Positions 42,369 to 50,433 of a DNA stretch of 64,000 nt are shown here, one piece after another. The notes beneath the pieces are model-generated. The model had not been told where the DNA came from and ran no database searches. It saw only the letters and a list, made by a program, of their open reading frames with translations. Origin of the DNA: Trabulsiella odontotermitis (GTDB lineage: Bacteria > Pseudomonadota > Gammaproteobacteria > Enterobacterales > Enterobacteriaceae); assembly GCF_030053895.1 (NCBI RefSeq), contig NZ_CP125781.1, positions 186,001 through 250,000 on the forward strand. Direction: 5' to 3'. Each line of letters begins with the position of its first letter. Within the stretch, counting starts at the first letter, position 1. Position numbers and translations under genes: made by a program.

Positions 42369-43832
42369 TTATTTTATACAGCTCAGCAATACTTTAAACG
42401 CGCCTTCCATCTCTTCTTCTTTCATCGCCGCAAACCCCATCAGCAAACCGCGCCTCGCCGTTTTTTTCAGGTAGTAGCGTGAGAGCGGACGCACCAGTAC
42501 GCCCTTTTCATTCGCCGTGCGGGCAATCGCCACGTCGTCGCAACCGTCGTCGAGCTTCAGCACCAGGTGCAAACCGGCGTTGTCGTTGAAGTCGCTGAGC
42601 GCCTCTTTCCCCAGATACGCCACAATCAATCCTGCCAGCCGCTGGCGGCGGCGGGCGTAGAGCAGGCGCATACGGCGGATGTGGGCGGTGTAATGCCCTT
42701 CGGCGATAAACTCCGCCAGCGTGGCCTGATCCAGCAATCTCCCGCCACGATACAGTTCTGCATGGGCGGTTTTCAGTGTTTGCGCCAGTACCTGCGGCAA
42801 CACGACATACCCCAGGCGCAGACCGGGCCACATCGTTTTACTGAACGTCCCGGTGTAAATGACCGGCGCGTCCTCCACTAACCCCTGCAACGCCGGGATG
42901 GGCTGGCCGGAAAAGCGAAACTCGCTGTCGTAATCATCTTCAACAATCCAGCTACCGGTCTGGTGGGCGAGCGTGAGCAAACGCTGGCGGCGCTCCAGGC
43001 TCATGACGCAGCCGAGCGGATACTGGTGCGAGGGAGTGACGAATATCAGCCGGGGCGGCGTTTCAACGTCCTCGGGTGGGTTCATACCGCTTTTATCGAC
43101 CGTAATTGCCTGCAGCTCTACGCCATTCATCTGTAGCACATTGCGGATGCCCCAGTAGGCAGGCTCTTCAATCCAGGCGTGATCGCCTGGGTTACACAAC
43201 ATACGCGATACCAGATCGATAGCCTGATGAATGCCTTCGGTGATGAGGATTTGATCCGGCGTACAGCGTACCGAGCGCGCCACGCGCAGATATTCCATTA
43301 GCGCCTGTTGTAGCGCCGGGCTGCCGCCGGATGGACTATAAGAAAACTGCATTGGCAGCGGTTTACGGCTGAGGCGATGATGAATTTTACGCAACAGCGT
43401 ATGCGGGAACTCGCTGACGTCGGGAATGCCGGGCAGAAATGCGCCCCACTGACGCGGGCTGGCACTGCTATGCTCAAGAAGGCGCTGACCGCGTTGCGAG
43501 AATGTCACGCTCCGTGTTTTTCGGTTGCCCTCAGCACAGGGCTGAGAGGCAAACAGCAGGCTGTCTGGCACCGTCTGCGCCACAAAGGTGCCGCTGCCGG
43601 ACCAGGAAACAAGATAGCCTTCGGCGCCCAGCTGTTCGTAGACGGTGAGGACCGTGTTTCGTGAAAGCGTAAGCTGCGCGGCGAGATCGCGCGACGGCGG
43701 TAAACGGCTCTGCGGCGGCAGACTGCCATCAAGAATCGACAGGCGGATCGCGTTATACAGCTTTTTATGCAGCTTACCTTCGCGCTGCTCATCCATCCGC
43801 AGTTGCAGGAGATCGCACACTAAAGAACGCAA
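42369..43832 (-). CDS. MocR-family (GntR plus aminotransferase-like) transcriptional regulator
   Basis: A 487-residue PLP-binding regulator of the GabR/PdxR type. The N-terminal GntR winged helix (residues about 20-88) includes SRLPPSRDLAAQ and SRNTVLTVYEQL. It is joined to a fold-type I aminotransferase-like domain, where GTFSKTMWPGLRLGY near residue 330 holds the PLP lysine. The frame starts at a TTG (43832), supported by GAGGGA 5 bases upstream; an ATG lies 12 codons in. It is divergent from a PuuE/GabT-type aminotransferase with 118 bp between, so it probably senses GABA, a related amine or PLP and controls that gene. The orthologue is not named with confidence. Confidence 0.88.
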   Translation of the reverse strand: MRSLVCDLLQLRMDEQREGKLHKKLYNAIRLSILDGSLPPQSRLPPSRDLAAQLTLSRNTVLTVYEQLGAEGYLVSWSGSGTFVAQTVPDSLLFASQPCAEGNRKTRSVTFSQRGQRLLEHSSASPRQWGAFLPGIPDVSEFPHTLLRKIHHRLSRKPLPMQFSYSPSGGSPALQQALMEYLRVARSVRCTPDQILITEGIHQAIDLVSRMLCNPGDHAWIEEPAYWGIRNVLQMNGVELQAITVDKSGMNPPEDVETPPRLIFVTPSHQYPLGCVMSLERRQRLLTLAHQTGSWIVEDDYDSEFRFSGQPIPALQGLVEDAPVIYTGTFSKTMWPGLRLGYVVLPQVLAQTLKTAHAELYRGGRLLDQATLAEFIAEGHYTAHIRRMRLLYARRRQRLAGLIVAYLGKEALSDFNDNAGLHLVLKLDDGCDDVAIARTANEKGVLVRPLSRYYLKKTARRGLLMGFAAMKEEEMEGAFKVLLSCIK

Positions 43833-43950
43833 TTGGATCCCTCAATTATTCGAAACTGGTACTCGATTATAGGACCGCTTAAGGGGTAAAAACCGTGACA
43901 TTGTTTCAAAGTTGTTAACACTGACCGAATCCATGATGGGGAACAGCAGC

Positions 43951-45216
43951 ATGAAAAATAGCGAACTGAATCAGCGTCGTTTACAGGCAACGCCGCGCGG
44001 CGTGGGTGTGATGTGCGATTACTATGCGCAGCAGGCTGAGAACGCCACACTGTGGGATACCGAAGGGAATGAGGTTATTGATTTCGCCGCCGGGATTGCC
44101 GTGCTGAACACTGGCCATCGCCACCCGAAAGTGGTCGCGGCAATTGAAAAACAGCTTCAGGCCTTTACTCACACCGCTTACCAGATCGTTCCCTACGAAA
44201 GCTATGTCGCGCTGGCCGAACGTATTAACGCGCTGGCGCCGATTGCGGGTCCGGCAAAAACGGCGTTTTTCACCACCGGTGCCGAAGCGGTTGAGAACGC
44301 GGTGAAAATTGCCCGTGCTTACACCAGACGCCCGGGCCTGATCACCTTTGGCGGCGGTTTCCACGGCCGTACTTTTATGACCATGGCGCTGACCGGCAAA
44401 GTGGCGCCGTACAAAATCGGTTTTGGTCCGTTTCCTGGCTCGGTGTATCACGGCGTTTATCCCAACGCCGCGCACGGCGTGACTACCGCTGATGCGCTGA
44501 AGAGCCTGGATCGTATTTTTAAAGCGGATATCGCGCCCGATCAGGTCGCGGCGATCATTCTTGAGCCAGTGCAGGGCGAAGGCGGTTTCAATGTGGCGCC
44601 TGCCGATTTCATCCAGGGGCTGCGCACGCTGTGCGACACCCACGGTATTCTGTTGATCGCCGACGAAGTGCAGACCGGTTTTGCCCGTACCGGCAAACTG
44701 TTTGCCATGCAGCATTACGATGTGAAGCCGGATCTGATGACGATGGCGAAAAGCCTGGCGGGCGGGATGCCGCTCTCCGGCGTGGTCGGTCGTGCAGAAG
44801 TGATGGACGCGCCGGCGCCAGGCGGGCTGGGTGGCACCTACGCGGGTAACCCGCTGGCGGTCGCGGCAGCTCATGCCGTGCTGGATGTGATTGAAGAAGA
44901 GAACCTGTGCCAGCGCGCCAGCCAGCTCGGTCAGCATCTGACAGAAGTCCTGAGTAAAGCCAGACCGGAGTGTGCGTGGATCACTGATATCCGCGCGCAG
45001 GGGTCGATGGTGGCGGTGGAATTTAACGATCCGCAGACCGGCCAGCCTTCCCCGGAATATACCCGTCAGTTCCAGGAAAAAGCGATGAAAGAGGGGTTGC
45101 TGCTGCTGAGTTGCGGCGTGTACGGCAACGTCATCCGCTTCCTCTATCCGCTCACTATCCCTGATGAGCAGTTCCGCAAAGCGCTTGATATTATTTACCG
45201 CTCGCTGACCCGATAA
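43951..45216 (+). CDS. 4-aminobutyrate aminotransferase, PuuE/GabT type
   Basis: Class III PLP aminotransferase expected to convert GABA and 2-oxoglutarate to succinate semialdehyde and glutamate. From the ATG at 43951 it has 421 residues, the length of E. coli PuuE, and it resembles PuuE more than GabT (RRLQATPRGVGVMC, YQIVPYESYV, SCGVYGNVIRFLYPLTIPD). The PLP lysine is Lys267 (MAKSLAGGMP) and Asp238 lies in IADEVQTGF. The frame extends to 43912, but those residues are unlike the family. It is isolated here: none of the puu genes and no gabD or gabP are adjacent. The MocR regulator is divergent. Confidence 0.92.
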   Translation: MKNSELNQRRLQATPRGVGVMCDYYAQQAENATLWDTEGNEVIDFAAGIAVLNTGHRHPKVVAAIEKQLQAFTHTAYQIVPYESYVALAERINALAPIAGPAKTAFFTTGAEAVENAVKIARAYTRRPGLITFGGGFHGRTFMTMALTGKVAPYKIGFGPFPGSVYHGVYPNAAHGVTTADALKSLDRIFKADIAPDQVAAIILEPVQGEGGFNVAPADFIQGLRTLCDTHGILLIADEVQTGFARTGKLFAMQHYDVKPDLMTMAKSLAGGMPLSGVVGRAEVMDAPAPGGLGGTYAGNPLAVAAAHAVLDVIEEENLCQRASQLGQHLTEVLSKARPECAWITDIRAQGSMVAVEFNDPQTGQPSPEYTRQFQEKAMKEGLLLLSCGVYGNVIRFLYPLTIPDEQFRKALDIIYRSLTR

Positions 45217-45222
45217 ACCGCC

Positions 45223-45247
45223 AGCCGCTCTTCGGAGCGGCTTTTTT
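45223..45247 (+). terminator. Intrinsic terminator of the GABA aminotransferase gene
   Basis: AGCCGCTC (45223-45230), a TTCG tetraloop, GAGCGGCT (45235-45242) and a T-run. This marks the last core-genome signal before the AT-rich type VI module. Confidence 0.9.
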
Positions 45248-45248
45248 A

Positions 45249-45926
45249 TTAATAACCAGTTTTTATATTTCTGGCTATCTTATTACCATCGATCTTCAGG
45301 ACGATACGATTTGAATTGATACTGATGTCATTTTCTTCTGTGGCGTTGTCAGGGTTAAATGAAACAGGAATATTCACCATGTGAATTTCATATTGATGCT
45401 CTCCAGGCAGGAAATGATAATACTCATCCAGATAAATACTATCATTAAATGTTTTGCCGGGTTCAATAATAATAAAGTCATCCGGATAAACATACTCCAT
45501 TCCGAAATTTACATACGGTCCAAGATAGTCCAGTCGAATGCATTCAGATAGGATCGAGAAAACTGGATTAGCAATCCGTCCCTGGAAAGATAAATTTTTC
45601 TTAGGTACAATCAGAAGGTTATCTGTATGGTTTGGCAATGAAATATTAACGATGACATGATTGTCAGAGATATTTCCATCAATAGTAATCTGGACGAAAG
45701 CGTTCTCACTTTTCTGACTTTCATCATCATACAATGATGAGTTTGAATTATATTTTAATTCGGATTCTAATGGATAGATCTTTTCAATGTCATGTACTGT
45801 ATTATTATAGATTTTTTTCCCATAACCATATAGAGGTTCTCCCTTACATATGCTCGTCTGTGCAAATGCATAAGAAGAAAAAGATACAAAAAGGAATAGT
45901 AATATATATTTTATTGATATTTTCAT
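45249..45926 (-). CDS. Exported protein, candidate immunity protein to the adjacent M35-type effector
   Basis: A 225-residue protein with a clear Sec signal peptide (hydrophobic core YILLFLFVSFSSYAFA, likely cut after Ala22), no lipobox and two later cysteines (Cys27, Cys129) that could form a disulfide. So it should act in the periplasm. Residues about 75-185 look like a beta-sandwich: VIVNISLPNHTDN, then IRLDYLGPYV, then FIIIEPGKTFNDSIYLDEYY and PGEHQYEI. I compare this, from memory, with the Ig-like region before the catalytic domain in M35 preproenzymes (a YxG segment, LxPG-S, a DL-x-YD pattern, GxYxV). It starts 6 bp after the effector stop and is AT-rich like it. Its role as immunity protein is inferred from position and export. 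Confidence 0.6.
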   Translation of the reverse strand: MKISIKYILLFLFVSFSSYAFAQTSICKGEPLYGYGKKIYNNTVHDIEKIYPLESELKYNSNSSLYDDESQKSENAFVQITIDGNISDNHVIVNISLPNHTDNLLIVPKKNLSFQGRIANPVFSILSECIRLDYLGPYVNFGMEYVYPDDFIIIEPGKTFNDSIYLDEYYHFLPGEHQYEIHMVNIPVSFNPDNATEENDISINSNRIVLKIDGNKIARNIKTGY

Positions 45927-45932
45927 AATTAA

Positions 45933-46493
45933 TTAAATGAAATACAACTCAAAATTATAAGAGTTTTGCATAGTCCTTTCATCTTTTAACTTTGCTAATT
46001 TTTTTGCGTATTGTTTTGGATTCTTTTCTCCTAAATCCTTAGTGCCAAGGATATCGTCAAAATGTGACATTTCATGACATAAAGTCACAACCTGAGAGTC
46101 TTGCCCAGTCAAAGGTGCTTTTGAAAATTTTCTTCCTATGTTTATTTTATGATCCAGATCAGTAGAGTTTACCGAGGCATAAACATTTTCATCGAGTTTG
46201 ATAAAATTATCAAGTGGGATAGTTTCGTTCAAAGCAAGTTCTTTTTTTATACCATTTAATATCCATAGTCTGGCTTTTTCATTTTCAAAACCAAAAGTCT
46301 TTATAAATTTTATCTTTGCATCAGCATCCCATGCTTCAATTTCCTGCTTATATTTTAATAATATCTTATGCTGCTCTTTGAGAGCTTCTCTTATCATTTT
46401 TTTGAATGGATCAGTGATTTTTTGATGAAAAATATTATTTTGTTCAAGTGAGGTTGTCCCTATGGTTGCTTTTTCATCTTTACTATTTTCCAT
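45933..46493 (-). CDS. Putative type VI effector with M35 (aspzincin) metallopeptidase site
   Basis: A 186-residue protein without signal peptide or membrane segment. His140-Glu141-x-x-His144 is followed by Gly150-Thr-Lys-Asp153, the HExxH plus GTxD zinc site of M35 deuterolysin/peptidyl-Lys metallopeptidases. The C-terminal MQNSYNFELYF resembles their NAD(N/S)-Y-x-Y/F motif. The Tyr of the usual GTxDxxYG is not at its place (Glu156 there), so activity or specificity may differ. The size matches a mature M35 catalytic domain alone, without a pro-domain. It starts 27 bp after the vgrG stop (AGAGGA ribosome site) and precedes an exported partner, so I infer VgrG delivery to a rival's periplasm. 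The gene is AT-rich. Confidence 0.65.
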   Translation of the reverse strand: MENSKDEKATIGTTSLEQNNIFHQKITDPFKKMIREALKEQHKILLKYKQEIEAWDADAKIKFIKTFGFENEKARLWILNGIKKELALNETIPLDNFIKLDENVYASVNSTDLDHKINIGRKFSKAPLTGQDSQVVTLCHEMSHFDDILGTKDLGEKNPKQYAKKLAKLKDERTMQNSYNFELYFI

Positions 46494-46520
46494 TGTTTCC
46501 TCTGTAAAAATATTATCCGA

Positions 46521-48899
46521 TTACCATTGTTCTATAGAAAGCATTACTTTTATGCCTTCTTTGGTTGTTGAAAAAAATATTTCTGTATTTCCATTTTCAT
46601 CAGTTAATCCACGTTTCTGTTTCCCACTATCAAACAAGGCTATATAGTTCACTGATGAATACGGCACTCCATCATCATCAGTGAAATGAAATTGCAGGTT
46701 GTATTTTCCTGATTCGTCCTCATTGGCATCCTCATTCTCTGCTCCTGAATCATTACCGTCTCCGGAACCGCCATCGTTTTCACTGTCACCCTGCGGCTTA
46801 TTCGAATTCGAGGAATTATCTTCCTCCTGCGGTGCAGTCAACGCGGTCAGTGATAACGGCTGAACCGCCGTCCCCGGACTCCCTCCGCTGTTCAGGTTGA
46901 TAAGCGGCCCGGTGATATCCACCCCGCCGGGATGTATCACGATGAACGAACTTCCCGACTGCAGGGTAATCCGGCTGCTGCTGCTCAGCACAATCTCACC
47001 CTGCGCACTGATACCCAGCGCGCCGGACACCTCCTGCGCCAGGTCACCCTTCACCGTCAGGCTGAGGTTTCCCTTCACCTGACTGAGATGGTCACCCGTG
47101 GTGCTGTGCTCCTGCCGGCCCTCCACGGTGACCTTTCTGTCGCGGGCCACATACAGCGACTCGTCATTGCCCGTGCGGGTGAGATGGTCGTTGCTGACCG
47201 TCAGTGTCCGGTCATTCCGTACCGTGAGGCGCTGGTCATGCGCCACGGTCACCGTCTGGTCGTGACCTCCGGCATTTTCCTTACCCACCGTCACCGTCTG
47301 CCCCAGCCCCACGGTAATCTGCTGGTTGTTGCCGATGGTTTCTGAGTGGTCCACCTTCACATCCGTCGTCCGGTTGTTCAGGACCTCGGTGTCCATATTC
47401 TTCTGCGCGTGCAGGTACAGCTGTTCATTGCCGGTCGCATCCTCAAACCGCAGCTCATTAAAGCCGCTGCCCTTATAGGTTTTCGAGCGGATGCTCATCT
47501 GTGTTTTCGTCTCCGGCAGGCTGCCCTGCGGGAGACTGATGTCATTCCAGGCCCGCCCGGTGACCACCGGCTGGTCCGGGTCGCCGTGGAGGAAATCAAC
47601 AATCACTTCCTGTCCCACCCGCGGGAGGGCGAGGTTGCCGAATCCGGCCCCGGCCCACGCCTGCGACACCCGTATCCAGCATGAGCTGTCCTCATTCCCC
47701 GGTGCGTACCGGTCCCAGTGAAAACGCACCCGCACCCGGCCGTACTCATCACAGAAGATTTCCTCGCCGGCCGGGCCGGTCACCATGGCACTCTGCGGAC
47801 CGTCCACTTTCGGTTTCGCGGCCGGTCGTGGCCGCCAGGTGCGGTCTGCCGGTATCACCGTCAGACGGTTACTCAGGGTGGTGCCCTGACCCCGGCTGCC
47901 GTGCAGCGCCTGCGGCTGTTCACCGCTCAGCACGCCACTCACCACCTGCCAGTCCCGGTTAAACGGGTCTGACGGATGTCCGGTCAGGGTGAAGCGGGCA
48001 CCGGGCCACAGGGCCGGTGAGTTACTGACGCAGGCGGCCATTTCCGCATCATTACGCCAGCCTTCCGTCTGATAACGCGCAAAGTCCCGGCCGTGCTGTT
48101 CATCCTTAAAGCGCCCCGGGTAGTCGAAGATTTCATACTGTGCGTACTGCCCGTTCAGGTGCTCACCGTCACGGCCGAAGCGGGCATCCCACAGCGGTGA
48201 TTTGAAGGTGTGGTCCTGTGTTTCGACAGAGGAGGGGCGAACCTGCACCTGATGGCGGAATTCACTGATGCAGGGATTTGTGGTGTCTGCGCTGCTGTCC
48301 GGGTTAAACGCCATTTCCCCGGCCGGGTACAGTCCGGCTTCGTCATCAGTCAGCCTCAGCGTCAGGCCGTCTCCCTCTGCTGACGGACGGTCATAAAAGA
48401 AGATGCCCTCCTCAGACCACAGGCGGGTCAGGAAGGCCAGGTCGCTTTCCCCGTACTGCACGCAGAATTCCCGGGCGGGGTGTTCGCCGTAACACCACGG
48501 GGTCCAGTCGGTGATGCCGTTTTCCGCCAGCAGGGTGGCGGTGATGGACTCAATGTCCTGCTGCTGGAAAATGCGGAAGTTCTGCCGCAGGCTGCTGCGC
48601 CACAGCGGCGGGTGAATGCGCAGCATATACTGCGTCTGCCAGCCGTTGTCCGCCCCCGTGCAGAAGGCGGCCACCACACCGGTGACCCGGCGCAGCGCGG
48701 TCATGCCCTGCCAGACGGTCAGGACGGCGGTTTTCTCGAGCAGTGCATCCGCGGCCTGGCGGAACCGGTTGCCGGCCACTTCCGCCTCGAGTGTAAAGGG
48801 AGTGGACAGCGCCTGGGTGAGACGGAAACGGACAACGGCGAAGGTCTCCGGCCTCTGCCCGTCGATATCCAGCGTGAAGCGTAATCCCTGTAATGACAT
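46521..48899 (-). CDS. vgrG: Type VI secretion spike protein VgrG with transthyretin-like C-terminal extension
   Basis: A 792-residue VgrG. Residues about 1-365 form the gp27-like hub. Residues 380-455 form the gp5 OB-fold, with the conserved DEYGRVRVRFHWDR and WAGAGFGNLALPRVGQEVIVDFLHGDPD. Residues about 465-670 form the repetitive beta-helix needle (DUF2345-like, many VTV/LTV steps). Residues 691-731 are a D/E/N/S/G-rich linker, and 732-792 are a small beta domain (YNLQFHFTDDDGVPYSSVNY ... GLTDENGNTEIFF) of the transthyretin type, used by some VgrGs to load the effector encoded next door. Base composition turns AT-rich from about 46,830 leftward, so tail and effector may have been swapped in together. 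Confidence 0.92.
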   Translation of the reverse strand: MSLQGLRFTLDIDGQRPETFAVVRFRLTQALSTPFTLEAEVAGNRFRQAADALLEKTAVLTVWQGMTALRRVTGVVAAFCTGADNGWQTQYMLRIHPPLWRSSLRQNFRIFQQQDIESITATLLAENGITDWTPWCYGEHPAREFCVQYGESDLAFLTRLWSEEGIFFYDRPSAEGDGLTLRLTDDEAGLYPAGEMAFNPDSSADTTNPCISEFRHQVQVRPSSVETQDHTFKSPLWDARFGRDGEHLNGQYAQYEIFDYPGRFKDEQHGRDFARYQTEGWRNDAEMAACVSNSPALWPGARFTLTGHPSDPFNRDWQVVSGVLSGEQPQALHGSRGQGTTLSNRLTVIPADRTWRPRPAAKPKVDGPQSAMVTGPAGEEIFCDEYGRVRVRFHWDRYAPGNEDSSCWIRVSQAWAGAGFGNLALPRVGQEVIVDFLHGDPDQPVVTGRAWNDISLPQGSLPETKTQMSIRSKTYKGSGFNELRFEDATGNEQLYLHAQKNMDTEVLNNRTTDVKVDHSETIGNNQQITVGLGQTVTVGKENAGGHDQTVTVAHDQRLTVRNDRTLTVSNDHLTRTGNDESLYVARDRKVTVEGRQEHSTTGDHLSQVKGNLSLTVKGDLAQEVSGALGISAQGEIVLSSSSRITLQSGSSFIVIHPGGVDITGPLINLNSGGSPGTAVQPLSLTALTAPQEEDNSSNSNKPQGDSENDGGSGDGNDSGAENEDANEDESGKYNLQFHFTDDDGVPYSSVNYIALFDSGKQKRGLTDENGNTEIFFSTTKEGIKVMLSIEQW

Positions 48900-49267
48900 A
48901 CCGGCATCCCTGAGATATTCATGGCATCAGTGCGGGAGTCTGATTCATTGATAACATGAATAAAAACAATGTGTTATAAACTGGAAGCGAATACTGGCAT
49001 GAGGAGAGGGCAGAGACTGTGAGCGGTGTCACGAAGGGAAATGTTTGATTCAGGAAGTCTGAGCGTTCAGAGGCTGTTTTAGCGTCTACATTTACCCCTG
49101 CCCCTGTAAAAAAATCGTCAAATTTCACCTGTCAAATACTGAAAAATGGGGTATGTTTTAGCAGAGTGTGCTGCAAAAGCGCGGGCGGTAGACATAAAAT
49201 CGAAATAAAGCGCTAAAAAACAACATCACAACAAATGCAATCACCATAAACAATGGGGAATCTCAGG
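48900..49267. other. Intergenic region between vgrG and livJ
   Basis: A 368-bp gap holding the divergent start regions of vgrG and livJ. A 69-codon frame at 48919-49128 (minus) has no ribosome site or family likeness and is not called. The last 70 bp before livJ (ACAACATCACAACAAATGC) closely resemble the E. coli livJ leader. No integrase, tRNA, direct repeats or IS end was found at this edge of the type VI module. Confidence 0.6.
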
Positions 49268-50371
49268 ATGAAAATGAAGGGTAAAGCGTTACTGGCAGGA
49301 TGTATCGCGTTGGCGTTCATTCAGATGGCGCTGGCAGAAGACATCAAAGTCGCCGTGGTCGGTGCGATGTCTGGTCCGGTTGCGCAATATGGCGATCAGG
49401 AATTTACCGGTGCTGAGCAGGCAGTGGCCGATATCAATGCTAAAGGCGGCATCAAAGGCAACAAGCTCGTTATTACCAAATATGATGATGCCTGCGACCC
49501 GAAACAGGCAGTAGCGGTTGCGAACAAAGTGGTTAACGATGGCATTAAGTATGTTATCGGTCACCTTTGCTCTTCTTCCACCCAGCCAGCGTCTGATATC
49601 TATGAAGATGAAGGCATTCTGATGATCACGCCGGCAGCGACAGCGCCTGAGCTGACCGCGCGCGGTTATAACCTGGTGCTGCGCACCACCGGTCTCGACT
49701 CCGATCAGGGCCCGACCGCAGCGAAATATATCCTTGAGAAGGTAAAACCGCAGCGTATTGCTATCGTTCACGACAAACAACAGTACGGTGAAGGCCTGGC
49801 CCGTGCGGTACAGGACGGTCTCAAGAAAGGCAGCGCTAACGTGGTGTTCTTTGACGGTATCACCGCAGGCGAGAAAGATTTCTCCACCCTGGTGGCGCGT
49901 CTGAAGAAAGAAAATATCGATTTCGTTTACTACGGCGGTTACCACCCGGAAATGGGGCAGATCCTGCGCCAGGCGCGCGCTGCGGGTCTGAAAACGCAGT
50001 TTATGGGGCCGGAAGGCGTGGCGAACGTTTCGCTGTCTAACATTGCCGGTGAATCTGCGGAAGGCATGCTGGTGACCAAGCCGAAGAACTACGATCAGGT
50101 TCCGGCGAACAAACCCGTGGTTGATGCGATTAAAGCGAAGAAACAGGATCCGAGCGGCGCGTTTGTCTGGACGACCTATGCAGCGCTGCAGTCGTTGTCT
50201 GCCGGTCTGAACCAGTCTGACGATCCGGCTGAAATCGCAAAATGGCTGAAAGCCAACAGTGTTGACACCGTAATGGGGCCGCTGTCCTGGGATGAAAAAG
50301 GCGACCTGAAAGGCTTTGAGTTCGGCGTCTTCACCTGGCATGCGAACGGCACAGCAACAGACGCCAAATAA
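49268..50371 (+). CDS. livJ: Leu/Ile/Val-binding periplasmic protein LivJ
   Basis: Substrate-binding protein of the LIV-I importer, which binds leucine, isoleucine and valine and feeds the LivHMGF channel encoded beyond panM. From the ATG at 49268 it has 367 residues, as in E. coli, with a signal peptide cut after Ala23 (MALA then EDIKVAVVG). An ATG at 49253 would add five residues, but the E. coli start corresponds to 49268. The binding-site segments (HLCSSSTQPASDIYEDEG and YYGGYHPEMGQ) are intact. It has its own terminator. Lrp/leucine control is known in E. coli. Confidence 0.96.
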   Translation: MKMKGKALLAGCIALAFIQMALAEDIKVAVVGAMSGPVAQYGDQEFTGAEQAVADINAKGGIKGNKLVITKYDDACDPKQAVAVANKVVNDGIKYVIGHLCSSSTQPASDIYEDEGILMITPAATAPELTARGYNLVLRTTGLDSDQGPTAAKYILEKVKPQRIAIVHDKQQYGEGLARAVQDGLKKGSANVVFFDGITAGEKDFSTLVARLKKENIDFVYYGGYHPEMGQILRQARAAGLKTQFMGPEGVANVSLSNIAGESAEGMLVTKPKNYDQVPANKPVVDAIKAKKQDPSGAFVWTTYAALQSLSAGLNQSDDPAEIAKWLKANSVDTVMGPLSWDEKGDLKGFEFGVFTWHANGTATDAK

Positions 50372-50408
50372 TTTTTTCTGGCGCCTTTCCCGCTACAGAT
50401 GCAACAAC

Positions 50409-50433
50409 GCCCGGTTAACGCCGGGCTTTTTTT
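50409..50433 (+). terminator. Intrinsic terminator of livJ
   Basis: GCCCGG (50409-50414), loop TTAACG, CCGGGC (50421-50426), then seven T. It overlaps the end of the convergent panM gene by 2 bp. Confidence 0.9.

Noticed and set aside
45223..45926. Reading the 225-residue exported protein as a lipoprotein
   Set aside because: The signal peptide ends in FAQTSIC, with the first cysteine five residues after the predicted cut, so there is no lipobox.
48919..49128. 69-codon frame between vgrG and livJ
   Set aside because: No ribosome site and no recognisable family; covers the likely promoter region.
49289..50341. 350-codon antisense frame in livJ
   Set aside because: Shadow of livJ. The same kind of frame appears antisense to livK and other conserved genes.
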